From: a virus | Reading direction: 5' to 3' (one strand) | IMG/VR virus record: IMGVR_UViG_3300029309_000097 | Span: 1-40,600 of that record | Length of the DNA stretch: 40,600 nucleotides | Position numbers and translations under genes: made by a program | In this document: positions 15,733-26,600 of the stretch, in pieces | How the letters are laid out: the number at the start of each line of letters is the position of its first letter | Numbering within the stretch: the stretch's first letter is position 1 | Notes under the pieces: model-generated | The model's database searches: none | What the model saw: the letters and a program-made list of their open reading frames with translations, nothing else | Told to the model about the DNA's origin: nothing

Positions 15733-17832
15733 ATGACAAACAGTTATCAAAGTACAGCTTTTCGATCCTCTGCAAGACCTGTAGATACTTTTGTAGCACC
15801 CCCTAGTGTTCAACCTAAGACTGGTATAGAACAATTAGCAGAAGCATTGCAATCTATAAATCCAAATATACAAAGTTTTTTAGAAACAAGAATTAAAAAA
15901 GAAGTAGAAAAAGAAGAAGCAGAAGGAACAGAACTAGCTATAGAAGATGCTGCAAAAAACTTTAAAGATATAAGTAGAGGTGTAAAAAAGACTGATGGTG
16001 AAGATGCGGCTAGAAGACTTATTGGTGGCAGTATCTTTGCTGATCGTGCCTATCAAAAAACCAAAGCAGAGATTTTAGGTAATAACTTAAAAAGTACTTT
16101 ATCGAATAGCTATGCAACAACACAGGTAGATGGTAGATCTCTTAATGCTTTTTCTCTTGAATCACCACAATTTCAAACATGGCTTGAAGGAGAAAGAACA
16201 AAAGTTGTTGATCAATTAGGTGATATAAATCCTACCTATGTAAATAAATACTTTTTACCAAAATTAGCAGATGCTACTAGCACAGTTACCTCTAGTCATA
16301 TAGAACAACATCAGGAATATAATCTTGAAAAACTAAAGAACTTAGCTGTTCCTTTGGTCAAAGGATTGATAGTTAGTGATGATGAAGAAGACCAGACTTT
16401 AATTACTACTTTCGAAGAAAGTATGAATAACTTAGGTCTTGTCACTAAAGATAGAAGTGATCTTAATAAAACAATAGTTGGAGTTTTACTTGATCAAGCA
16501 GAAGCTGCTGGTCTTTCTGGTAATGGTGATATAGAAGCAGCAGAAAAGATCTTAGATATAGCTAAAAAATTTCCTTATGGTGTTGATGGTAAGTTAAACC
16601 TTACTGCTCATCCTGATTATCAAGGTAAAGTTAATGATCTTAAAAGATCAATCAACAACTACATTTACGAATATGAAAATAGAAAAGATGTAGAACGAAA
16701 AAGAATACAAAGAGAAGATACTATTAACCAGTTAAAACAATTTGCAGAAACTGGTAATGCTCAAATTATCAGCGATCTTATAAAAAAATATCCACTTGAT
16801 GCTACAAAAATATCTACATCAGGTGTTGCTATTGATGGCAATACATTAGAAAGATCTGCTCTTGTAGAATTTGGAATGATTAATGGTAATTATGAATCAT
16901 CAAAAGAAGCAAGCATAGCAGCTTTACAATGGTATCAAGATTCAAGAACACCAAAAACTGTACAAAACAGAAACAGATTGACTCAGTTATTAGGCACTGC
17001 TGAATCTGTTGAGAGGGGTGATTACACAGAAATTAACAAAGGTCTTACAGAATTGTTAGGTCAATTAAAAGGTGAGTTTAGTAGTAGTGATTTTATTGTT
17101 GGTGCTACAGGACAACTAAATGACAACGGTTCTCGTAAAGTTACTGATTTCTATAACAAAGCAAAATTAGAACTATATCAATATCGTCTTAGCGAAGAAG
17201 GGAAAGCAGCAAATACTTTACAGATAATTGAAAAGATAGAAGCTGTTAAAAGTAAATACATTGAACAGGCAAGAAAACTAAATCCAGGTATGAATATTGA
17301 ATCAGGCGTAAATGATGAAGGAAAAATTAAGAAAGAACAAAACATAGACGATATACAGGGTGATGTAGAACCAGGAGCAGCAACAGAAGTGACAGATGAA
17401 GAAGCAAGACGAATCATAGAAGCAGAAGATAAGGAAGAAAAAAGTGTGTTAGATGAAATTGATATAACAAAACCCTTGGAATACAACACATTAGAAAGAC
17501 TTGCAGTAGAAGGTGGATTTACACCGGAGCAAGCTAAGATTATGGCTGCTATAGCTTTAGCTGAATCTAGTGGAAGAGCAAGAGCATTAAACGATAATAC
17601 AGATACAGGAGATCTTTCCTACGGTTTATGGCAGATTAATATGATTGACTATCCTACCTATAAATTAGGTGAAGAAAGAAGAAAGCAAATGAAATTAAAA
17701 GATAATGATGAATTATATGACCCTGCTGTTAATGTAAGAGCAGCTAAGATGATTTTTGATCAGCAAGGTTATGATGCTTGGTCAGTCTACAAATCAGGAG
17801 CTTACAAGAAGTTTTTACCTAAAACTAATTAG
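15733..17832 (+). CDS. Internal virion protein gp15-like with C-terminal lytic transglycosylase
   Basis: 699 residues; T7 gp15 has 747. The bulk is helical, charged and core-protein-like. The last ~115 residues form an SLT-type lytic transglycosylase: IALAESSGRA with catalytic Glu611, SYGLWQINM near 633-641, then PAVNVRAAKMIFDQQG and YDAWSVYKSGAYKKFLP. In T7 the transglycosylase is the N terminus of gp16, the next gene. Here the same DNA order is kept but the gene break falls behind the domain. The domain should locally open peptidoglycan during DNA ejection. The next gene starts two bases after the stop. Confidence 0.9.
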   Translation: MTNSYQSTAFRSSARPVDTFVAPPSVQPKTGIEQLAEALQSINPNIQSFLETRIKKEVEKEEAEGTELAIEDAAKNFKDISRGVKKTDGEDAARRLIGGSIFADRAYQKTKAEILGNNLKSTLSNSYATTQVDGRSLNAFSLESPQFQTWLEGERTKVVDQLGDINPTYVNKYFLPKLADATSTVTSSHIEQHQEYNLEKLKNLAVPLVKGLIVSDDEEDQTLITTFEESMNNLGLVTKDRSDLNKTIVGVLLDQAEAAGLSGNGDIEAAEKILDIAKKFPYGVDGKLNLTAHPDYQGKVNDLKRSINNYIYEYENRKDVERKRIQREDTINQLKQFAETGNAQIISDLIKKYPLDATKISTSGVAIDGNTLERSALVEFGMINGNYESSKEASIAALQWYQDSRTPKTVQNRNRLTQLLGTAESVERGDYTEINKGLTELLGQLKGEFSSSDFIVGATGQLNDNGSRKVTDFYNKAKLELYQYRLSEEGKAANTLQIIEKIEAVKSKYIEQARKLNPGMNIESGVNDEGKIKKEQNIDDIQGDVEPGAATEVTDEEARRIIEAEDKEEKSVLDEIDITKPLEYNTLERLAVEGGFTPEQAKIMAAIALAESSGRARALNDNTDTGDLSYGLWQINMIDYPTYKLGEERRKQMKLKDNDELYDPAVNVRAAKMIFDQQGYDAWSVYKSGAYKKFLPKTN

Positions 17833-17834
17833 TT

Positions 17835-20800
17835 ATGACCGATTCAAACCCAATAGCTCGTTTGTCTAAATTTAATCAAGAAAGACAAGAACGCAATAAA
17901 AAGTTTCGTGCAAGTCAAAAAGAACTTAGTAAAAAATTAAAGCAAACTAAAACTTCTAAAGTTATCAGAGGTGCTTTATCTGGTCCTTTAAAAGCTGTTA
18001 ATGAGACTGTTGAGTTTGTAGATGATATTTATGATTATGCTGTTGGTAATCCATACGATAATAATGAGCTTATAGATCTACAGGCATTAGGTCTTGAAAT
18101 AAAAGGTGATAAAGAAGATTGGGCATATACCGTGCCACAGGCTATAACACAGTTTTTATTACCTGCTGGTGCTATCAGTAAAGGATTAAAAGGTACAAAG
18201 CTAGTAGGAATGAACAATGCGTGGGTAAGAAATGCTTTTGCAGGTTTTGTAACTGATGCTGTTGTACAAGATCCTTATGAAGAGAACCTGTTCAATATGA
18301 TCGACAAACACCCAAGACTAGGGGGTGCTATTACTGACGTGTTAAAAGCAAAGACACCAGAAGAGATAGGTGTTGCAGATGCACGTTTCAGACAAGCAGC
18401 AAGTGGATTGGTAGCAGGTGAAACTCTTACTGCTTTAGGTCTTGGTGTGAAGGCTATAAAGAAAACACCTGAGTTATATGAAAAAGTAATAAAAAGATTA
18501 TCAAGACGAGATGAAATCTTAATGACAGATAATGTTGTTGATAATCTTGGTGATGAAATTATTGATGATCTAAATCTTCCTAACAAAGTTGTTAAAGATG
18601 GTGAGAAAGTAGATACAACTTTCAATACAAAAACTAAAACAGAAGGACAATATTTTCAAACTACTACTCTTACAGGTGGTGGTGATCCTGATGTACAAAA
18701 ACTAATTATTGATAGAGCAAACAAGATTAAAGAACTTGATGCTAATAATGCATGGCCTTACAAAAGAACTTTTGCAGACATGGTGCAATCTGCAAATGAT
18801 CTGTTACCACAGGAAACCATAGAGTCTGCAAGATTATTTAACGCTAGGTATGGCAGAGGAGGAGAAGAAGACTTACCTGCAACATTAATAGCAATGAATC
18901 AGTTAATGAATAAAAACGCTATAAATTTAGCATCATTAGCAAAAACCATAGATGAAACTTTAGCTACAGGTAATAAAGGTGGTTTGACTAAAGAATTAAA
19001 AGAACAATTTATTACTGAAGCAAAAGTATTGGATGGTCTTATCACTCTTAATAAACCTCTTAAAACAGTGCCTGCACAAACATTAGCTGCTAACAGAGCA
19101 GGTGGTGGAGTAGGTAATGTAGCAGCTTCTATAGATGATTTAAAAGGTAGAACACCAGCAGAAAAAGCAATAGACCAAGCGACTGATATTAGAGGAACAG
19201 TAAAAGAACCTACCGATCCATTAGGTGAGTTTTCAATTAAAGAAATTATAGAAGCTGCTGAAAAAGGTGATAAAGCATCTTGGAAAAGACTAAGAATAAT
19301 TACTAAGAAACTGCAAGCTGCACAAGGTAATCCTCAAGCCTTACAAAAGATGGCTAATGAAAGTAAATTTATGAGAGGAGTAAAAATACAAAATGAGATT
19401 TTTATAAATTCAATACTATCTGGTCCAGAAACACACGCTGTAAATATAATGTCCACTGCTTTAAATACATTAGCAAGGCCATTAGAAAACACATTAGGTT
19501 CTGTTTCTCGTCAAGGTTTTGATCAAATGCAGGCCATGCGAGGTGGTAAGGAACTTTATTACCTCATGTCATCTATTTCTGATTCATTAAAAGCAGCAAA
19601 GCAAGCATTTCAAATTGAAGATAATATTGTTAATCCTGGTGCAATGATACAAGAAGCTGATCGTTTTCAAATAAGAATGGAAGGAAATGGAAATTTAGCA
19701 AATATTGTAAATGGATTAGGTACTATTATTCGTTTACCAGGTAGATTTTTACTGGCAGAGGATGAATTTTTCAAACAACTTAACTTTAGAGCTTATGTAA
19801 AAGCAAGTGCTTGGGAAGATGGCATGAGAAAAGGTTTGCAAGGTGCTGATTTACAAAAACATATACAAGAACAATTTGATGGCACTATTGAAATTGTCAA
19901 TAAAAACAGCATGGCAAATATAAAAGACAAATCTGTTATAGATCTATACGATAAAGCACAAAAATATGCTGCTGAAACAACATTTACTGCTGATTTGCCA
20001 GAGGATAGTTTAGGTGCTGCAATACAAGGAGTTTCACGACATCCTTTTGGAAGAGTGGTCTTACCTTTTGTGAGAACACCAGTAAATATATTTAAAGCAC
20101 AAGTAAGAAGAACTCCTGGAGTTAATATGGCTTTAAAAGAATATAGACAAGCACTTAGAAGTGCTGATCCATCTGTAGCAGCAAAAGCAAGAGGTGAAAT
20201 GTATTTGGGGGGTGCAATATGGTCAATAGCAGGTGCTACAGCATTTTCAATAAATGATCCAATGTCTGAACTAGCAATTACTGGTGGTGGCCCTTCTGAT
20301 TTCAATATGCTTAATCAAAAGAGAGCTACAGGTTGGCAACCTTATAGTTTTAGATTTCTTTTAAAAGACGGAGATGGCAATGTAAAAATGGGTAAAGATG
20401 GCAAGCCAAGGTATAAATATGTCAGCTTTAGGAGATTAGACCCTTGGGCTTCTTTCTTAATGATGGCTGCTGATGCAGCAGCTATTACAGGCGGTTTAAG
20501 TAAACAAGATCGTGATGATTTTGGTGTAGCTGCTTCTGTCGCATTAGGTCGTAATATTACAAATAAAACTTATTTACAAGGTATTACTGAGCTTGCTGAT
20601 TTGTTAGGAAAACCACAATTTTTTCAAAATTGGTTAGCCAGAAGAGCAGCAGCTACTGTCAATCCATTCAGTGCGCTTGGTAGATCAGTAAAAAGAAACG
20701 TAACCTCTGATAAAGAGATATTAGATAAAAAAACAAGAGCAGGTGATGATAATTTTGTATGGTTAAGAAAGTTCTATAACGAATTAGCAACAACAATACC

Positions 20801-21401
20801 TGGATATAGTGGTGGTCTTAGGCCAATGAGAAACTTTATTACAGGTTCTATCATCGAATATCCAGTTGGTTTCGGTCCTGACAATATGAGTGTTCTTAAT
20901 CCAATCAAAGAAACAAATAGTATTAATAACAATGTTTTAACAACACTTGATGATATTGGTGCAAGGATAACTCAACCGTCAGATGAACTTAGTCTTGGTA
21001 GATTACCCAGTGGTCAAGCTATCGGTAGTGGTATAGAACTTACTTATGATGAGCATCTTGACCTTATAGAAGAAACTGCTTTTGTAAAAATTAATGGTCA
21101 GACTATGGTCAGAGATTTACATAACAGAATCCAACAAAAAGATTTTCAAGCACTTATGAAAAGTGTACGAGGTGAATTGATAGAACAGAACAATATGGAT
21201 ATAGAAGTACAGGCACAACAAGCTAATAGAGATCTGGCAGAAGATATTTTAAGAGATATAGTAAATAAATACAAAAAAGCAGGTAAACAAATATGGTTAA
21301 GTAAAAATCCAGAACGCAAAAAAGAATATCTACAACTTCAAGCTACAATTAGACAAGAAGCTAACAATGACATCCTTGAAGGGTTTCAACAACTTAACTA
21401 A
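17835..21401 (+). CDS. Internal virion protein gp16-like (ejection channel)
   Basis: 1188 residues; T7 gp16 has 1318. It lacks the N-terminal transglycosylase of T7 gp16, which here ends the preceding gene. The N terminus is a charged helix followed by VPQAITQFLLPAGAISKGLK, a possible membrane-active stretch. Later regions include AEDEFFKQLNFRAYVKASA and VLPFVRTPVNIFKAQVRRTP, typical of these very large phage internal proteins. With gp14 and gp15 it should build the trans-envelope ejection channel. It is followed after two bases by the tailspike gene. Confidence 0.9.
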   Translation: MTDSNPIARLSKFNQERQERNKKFRASQKELSKKLKQTKTSKVIRGALSGPLKAVNETVEFVDDIYDYAVGNPYDNNELIDLQALGLEIKGDKEDWAYTVPQAITQFLLPAGAISKGLKGTKLVGMNNAWVRNAFAGFVTDAVVQDPYEENLFNMIDKHPRLGGAITDVLKAKTPEEIGVADARFRQAASGLVAGETLTALGLGVKAIKKTPELYEKVIKRLSRRDEILMTDNVVDNLGDEIIDDLNLPNKVVKDGEKVDTTFNTKTKTEGQYFQTTTLTGGGDPDVQKLIIDRANKIKELDANNAWPYKRTFADMVQSANDLLPQETIESARLFNARYGRGGEEDLPATLIAMNQLMNKNAINLASLAKTIDETLATGNKGGLTKELKEQFITEAKVLDGLITLNKPLKTVPAQTLAANRAGGGVGNVAASIDDLKGRTPAEKAIDQATDIRGTVKEPTDPLGEFSIKEIIEAAEKGDKASWKRLRIITKKLQAAQGNPQALQKMANESKFMRGVKIQNEIFINSILSGPETHAVNIMSTALNTLARPLENTLGSVSRQGFDQMQAMRGGKELYYLMSSISDSLKAAKQAFQIEDNIVNPGAMIQEADRFQIRMEGNGNLANIVNGLGTIIRLPGRFLLAEDEFFKQLNFRAYVKASAWEDGMRKGLQGADLQKHIQEQFDGTIEIVNKNSMANIKDKSVIDLYDKAQKYAAETTFTADLPEDSLGAAIQGVSRHPFGRVVLPFVRTPVNIFKAQVRRTPGVNMALKEYRQALRSADPSVAAKARGEMYLGGAIWSIAGATAFSINDPMSELAITGGGPSDFNMLNQKRATGWQPYSFRFLLKDGDGNVKMGKDGKPRYKYVSFRRLDPWASFLMMAADAAAITGGLSKQDRDDFGVAASVALGRNITNKTYLQGITELADLLGKPQFFQNWLARRAAATVNPFSALGRSVKRNVTSDKEILDKKTRAGDDNFVWLRKFYNELATTIPGYSGGLRPMRNFITGSIIEYPVGFGPDNMSVLNPIKETNSINNNVLTTLDDIGARITQPSDELSLGRLPSGQAIGSGIELTYDEHLDLIEETAFVKINGQTMVRDLHNRIQQKDFQALMKSVRGELIEQNNMDIEVQAQQANRDLAEDILRDIVNKYKKAGKQIWLSKNPERKKEYLQLQATIRQEANNDILEGFQQLN

Positions 21402-21403
21402 CT

Positions 21404-23692
21404 ATGGCTATTAATACAGTTCCGTCAAAGCAAACTCATACAGCAGCTAATAATGCCAGTGGTAATACTTCTGGTCCTTATGCCATATCTTTTGATTATC
21501 TTTTAGAAGCTGATGTACAAGTTAGTGTTAATGGTGTATTAAAAACTAGAACAACACATTATACATTTCCTAGTAAAACACAGATATTATTTACTACTGA
21601 TAACTTTCCTACGATTGGACAGACTATAGAAATAAAAAGAAATACTGATATAACAACACCTAAAGTAGATTTTCAGGATGGTTCTGTATTAACTGAATCT
21701 GATTTAGATAACAACAGCAAGCATATCTTATTTGGTATGCAGGAAACAAAAGAAGATGTAGAAGGTCTTGTCAGTACCTTTGTTGGTGCTACTGCTCCTA
21801 CTGATGTATTAAATGGTGCGAGATGGTTTGATACAGTCTCTGGTCGTACCTTTGTTTATTATGTTGATACTGATTCTGCACAGTGGATAGAAGCCAACCC
21901 ACCCTTTGCTGCTGGTGATCTAGCCAATGTAAATATATCAAATCTTACTAATAATAATATTGCTAGTAATGCTGCAATAGCACAGTCGAAATTAAACTTA
22001 TCTATAACTGACTCTGAAGTTAATGCTAATGCTGCGATAGCACAGTCAAAGTTAAATATCACTTCGTTAGATGCTTCTAAAATATCTTATACAAGCAGTG
22101 GTACAGGTGGTACAGCTAGGACATTAGCTACAAAATTAGGTGATGTCTTTAATGTAAAAGATTATGGTGCTACAGGTGATGGTTCAACTGATGATAGAAA
22201 TGCCATACAAAATGCTATAAATGCAGTTCCTTCCACTGGTGGAACAGTAGTATTCCCTGCTGGTACATATAAATTAGGAAGTGCTTTAACTATTGGTGCA
22301 ACACAAAATGCCATCATCCTACAAGGTTTAGCTGGTATGACAATAGGTAGTGATAATTATGGAGTGAAATTATTAAGACAAGATGGTGATACAGACCCTT
22401 TTATAAGTATTACTCAAGCAAGATCAATACAAATAAGAAACATTGCTTTTATTGGTGGTACATATAACAACACTAATACAGGTGGAGCAGGTGTAAAACC
22501 TTCTAATGGTGCTATTCATGTAATAGCTAATCCTGGTTGTCAAGAACACATATACGATAATCTTTCATTTCATGGAATTACTAATTGTTTAAATTTTGAT
22601 GGTTTAAGTTCAACTATTATAAGAAACTGTAAATTTAGACAAATCCCAGACGGAACAACAGGTAACGCTGTAATTAAATTACATGGCAGTTCTTCTACTG
22701 ACCGTATGGATCAGATTAGAATTGTTGATTGCATTATTGATGGAAGTCCAGCACCAGGTATAGGTCCTTTTGGAGATCAGTCTCTTACTGCTAACACAAA
22801 TCCAACAGGTCCACAAGAACATTGGCGGTCTAGCTACGCTGATTATAGTGTTGGTGAAAAAGTAAAAAATGATGGAGATAGAGCTTACGAGCTAACTGCT
22901 ACTGGAACTACTGCTTCAAGTGGTGGGCCTACAGGAACAGAAAATAGTATTACAGATGGAACAGCTACTTGGAAATTTATAGGTAATACTATTAACAGAA
23001 CTGTAAGAGGTATCGTTATAGATTCTGAAGTTACGACTGTTTTCATTTCAAGAACATCAGTAATTAGATGTAGAGATTGCTATTTTATTAACGGAACTTG
23101 GAATGGTAACTTTATTAACTTTGAAAATGCTGAAGCAGAAAGAGCTTTATTTGACGGATATAGCATAAATGGTACAGGTAATTTTATAACTATGGCTAAT
23201 TGTTTTTCTAGTACCTGTCATAACAATGGTATAAATATAGGTACAGCACAAGATTCATCAATAGAAATATCTAATCCAAATATAAGAGATAATTATTATC
23301 ATGGTATTCAAATAAATTCTCCAACAGAAAACGTTACTATAGTAAACCCTACTATTGGTGGTAATAGTAAAGGTAATCCAAACACCTATCATGGAGTTGA
23401 TATCGCATCTTCATCTAATCATGTATATATAGGTGGTGGTAAGATTGGTGGTCAGACTGAAGATTTAGGTGGTAACGGTCCTCAAGGTTACGGTATTAAT
23501 ATAAATGGTGCAAGTCATAATCATATTAGAATAATTGGTGTTGACGTATCAGGTAATTATTATAGTCAACTTAACAACTCAAATCCTGTTGGCATTTCTT
23601 GGCAAACAAGTGGTGCTAATGTACAAGCAGCTAGTGAAAACTTTATTCAGTTTTGTGCTGGCTATTCAACTGGTCAAACTACATTTCCGTAA
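21404..23692 (+). CDS. Tail fibre / tailspike: T7 gp17-type N terminus with pectate-lyase-like beta-helix
   Basis: 762 residues. Residues 1-120 match the T7 gp17 N-terminal tail-attachment domain (PYAISFDYLLEADVQVSVNG, residues 26-45; IKRNTDI and DGSVLTESDLDNNSK later). A linker with two NAAIAQSKL repeats follows (189-217). From about residue 250 comes a pectate-lyase-superfamily start (FNVKDYGATGDGSTDDRNAI, then GGTVVFPAGTYKL) leading into a long parallel beta-helix rich in Asn/Ile/Gly. This is the architecture of tailspikes that bind and often depolymerise surface polysaccharide. The catalytic residues cannot be placed by eye, so depolymerase activity is inferred. Confidence 0.9.
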   Translation: MAINTVPSKQTHTAANNASGNTSGPYAISFDYLLEADVQVSVNGVLKTRTTHYTFPSKTQILFTTDNFPTIGQTIEIKRNTDITTPKVDFQDGSVLTESDLDNNSKHILFGMQETKEDVEGLVSTFVGATAPTDVLNGARWFDTVSGRTFVYYVDTDSAQWIEANPPFAAGDLANVNISNLTNNNIASNAAIAQSKLNLSITDSEVNANAAIAQSKLNITSLDASKISYTSSGTGGTARTLATKLGDVFNVKDYGATGDGSTDDRNAIQNAINAVPSTGGTVVFPAGTYKLGSALTIGATQNAIILQGLAGMTIGSDNYGVKLLRQDGDTDPFISITQARSIQIRNIAFIGGTYNNTNTGGAGVKPSNGAIHVIANPGCQEHIYDNLSFHGITNCLNFDGLSSTIIRNCKFRQIPDGTTGNAVIKLHGSSSTDRMDQIRIVDCIIDGSPAPGIGPFGDQSLTANTNPTGPQEHWRSSYADYSVGEKVKNDGDRAYELTATGTTASSGGPTGTENSITDGTATWKFIGNTINRTVRGIVIDSEVTTVFISRTSVIRCRDCYFINGTWNGNFINFENAEAERALFDGYSINGTGNFITMANCFSSTCHNNGINIGTAQDSSIEISNPNIRDNYYHGIQINSPTENVTIVNPTIGGNSKGNPNTYHGVDIASSSNHVYIGGGKIGGQTEDLGGNGPQGYGININGASHNHIRIIGVDVSGNYYSQLNNSNPVGISWQTSGANVQAASENFIQFCAGYSTGQTTFP
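21968..22054 (+). repeat. Tandem 60-base period encoding NAAIAQSKL twice
   Basis: AATGCTGCAATAGCACAGTC (21968) recurs with one change at 22028, a spacing of exactly 60 bases. The encoded NAAIAQSKLN motif is common in phage fibre linkers. A related NAAIDGTKI is encoded near 24117 in the next gene. Confidence 0.8.
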
Positions 23693-23698
23693 AATATT

Positions 23699-26600
23699 AT
23701 GGCTCTTGACTTTCCCTCTAGTCCATCTGCGACAGACGTACATAATGCTGCAAATGGACTGCAATATGTCTTTGATGGTGTTAAATGGATCTCACAAGGA
23801 AGATATGATACAGGTGCTATAAACGCAGAGAAACTAGATAATATTTCTAGTAATTTCAATGGTGTATTAACTACATTTAATTTAAAAGTTAATAACATTA
23901 CTGTTAAACCAGCCAGTGCTGAATCTCTACATATCGTATTAGCAGGTCATCTACAAGAACCTTCTACTGCTTATACGATAAATTCTGTAAACGGTACGAT
24001 AACTTTTGCTACTGCTCCTAGCAATGGCACTGCTTTCTTTGGTGTTGTCTTATCAAGATTACCAATAGCAGATACAACTGGTACAAGCACTATTACAAAT
24101 GCAAATGTAGCTGCTAACGCTGCTATAGATGGTACAAAAATTAATCCTGACTTTGGTAGTCAAACAATTACAGGAGTAACTACAACTCAAAGTGCAACTG
24201 ATAATACATCAAAATTAGCTTCTACTGCTTTTGTACAAACTGCTGTATCAAACCTAGTTGATAGTAGTCCTGACGCATTAAATACATTAAATGAATTAGC
24301 TGCTGCTTTAGGTGATGATGCTGATTTTTCTACAACTATCACCACTGCCTTGGCAGCTAAAGCACCCCTAGCTAGTCCTACATTTACTGGTACTGTCTCT
24401 GGTATTTCATATAACGATTTAGACGATCTTCCCTCTGGTTCTAATCTAACAACAGAACAGGTACAGGATATTGTAGGAGCTATGGTCACTGGTAATACTG
24501 AAACAGGTATATCAGTTACTTATGATGATGCTGGTGATGGTACGGGTAAATTAAATTTTGAAACTACAAGTTCTGCTGCAACAAGTCAAACTTTTAACGA
24601 TAACGTAAAAGCTATATTTGGTACAAGTAATGATGGATTAGAGATATACCATGATGGCAATAATTCAATAATTGATGACACAGGTACAGGTGATCTTTTA
24701 CTGTTTGGTTCATCTATAAAATTACAAAGAACAAACTCCACACCAGAAAGTTTGATGATAGAAGCTTTTGGTGGTAATGCAGTTAAATTATATTATGATG
24801 GTGCTTTAAAATTTGAGACAGATACAGCAGGTGCAAAGTGGAGTGGTGACTTATTTGCTGATGCCTTCACTAACAGTGGTGGAGGTAAAATCAAAATGGG
24901 GCCAAGTGGGGCCTTGCAGATTTATCACGATAATACAAACTCTATAATTGACGATACAGGTACAGGATCATTATTAGTTTACGGTTCTAATGTAATTATC
25001 CAAGAATCTGGCACATCAAATGTGATAGCTGATTTTCATCCAAACACAGTCAAGCTATATAAAAGCAATAAAGAAAAGTTAGTTACAACAGATAATGGTA
25101 TAGAAATTAAAGGTGACAGTAGTAATGGCACACAAGGATCTATACAACTTAATTGTTCTGCTAACAGTCATGGTGTAAAGATTGAATCACCTGCCCATAG
25201 TGCAGGGCAGTCTTATACAATAATCCTTCCTGATAATCAGATAGCAGTAAACAAAATATTAAAGGTTAAAAGTATTAGTGGCAGTGGATCTACAGCAATA
25301 GGTCAACTAGAATTTGCAGATGATAGTACAGGATCATCTGTAACAGCATCTAATATAAACGCAGCTTTTGTAGATACAACTCAATTCATATTAGGTGCTG
25401 CTGACGGTGATGGTGATGATGCTTTAAAGCTTTATTATGGTACTGGTAGTGGAACTAGCTACGGAGTAATAACTGCTGATAATGGAGTTCATTTACAATT
25501 TGACGGTGCTAATAAATTAGAAACACATTCTACAGGTATTAAATGGATAGGTGATCTTTTCTGTGATGATAATCAAAAAATAAAATTAGGTTCTTCTGGT
25601 GATCTAGAAATATATCACGACCAAAATAATTCTATTATTGATGGAACAGGTACAGGATCTTTACTACTTTACGGAGAAGATATTATTTTCCACGAGAAGT
25701 CAGATGCCAGTAATAGAATGGCTGACTTTGCTCAGGATGGTAGTACTGGTGTAAGACTTTATTATGATAATTCAGTTAAATTACAGACAACTTCTTCTGG
25801 TCTTAGCGTAACAGGCAATATAACTACGGGAGATCAAATAACTCTTTCAGGGACAAATCCACACATAACATTTACAGATAGTAACAACAATCCAGATTTT
25901 GAAATATATGGTAGTGCTGGTATTTGGCAAGTTTGGGATTCAACTAATAATGTAGGTAGATTGGTTGTAAATTCAGATGGTCACATTGATATAGCTGGAA
26001 ACCTAGACGTTGGTGCTGGTCTTGATGTAACAGGGAATATCACAGTTACAGGAACGGTAGATGGAGTAGATATAGCTGCTTTAAATACAACGGTATCTGG
26101 CATTGCTTCACCAACAGCAACCACTATCAATGCTTTATATCCTGATAACGGTAATTTAATATTAGGTACTGGTACAGGAGATGACACTTTAAAACTTTAC
26201 TATGACGGTACTAATGGATATATAACTGGTAATAATGGAGTGCAACTTCAATATGATGGTAGTACAAAAATACAAACAACTAATACTGGTGCATCTGTTA
26301 CAGGCAAACTTAATATCCAACATGGTAATGAATTTGGATTATTTACAAGTGGGTCTTATAATTTTCAAGCAAAATTTGAATCTACTGATGCAGAAGCAGC
26401 AATAGTAATAGAAGATGTTAACAGTACAACTGATTACAACAGAATTGGAGTCATTGGAAATGAGATGCAATTTGTTGTTAACAATTCTCCAGCTTTACAT
26501 ATAAATTCATCTAGAAACGTAGGTATAGGTACCATAAATCCTTCTTTTCCTCTTGATGTTATAGGGACAAACAACACTACTTTTGACCATGTAAGTACTT

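Noticed and set aside
17178-17489. Minus-strand ORF with hydrophobic Ser/Phe/Leu stretches resembling a membrane protein
   Set aside because: The hydrophobicity comes from reading Glu/Lys/Ala-rich sense codons backwards in the gp15-like gene.
19793-20305. 170-residue minus-strand ORF within the gp16-like gene
   Set aside because: Long only because the sense gene is; low-complexity Ser/Ala/Ile/Pro translation, no start signal, and it is fully inside a conserved virion gene.
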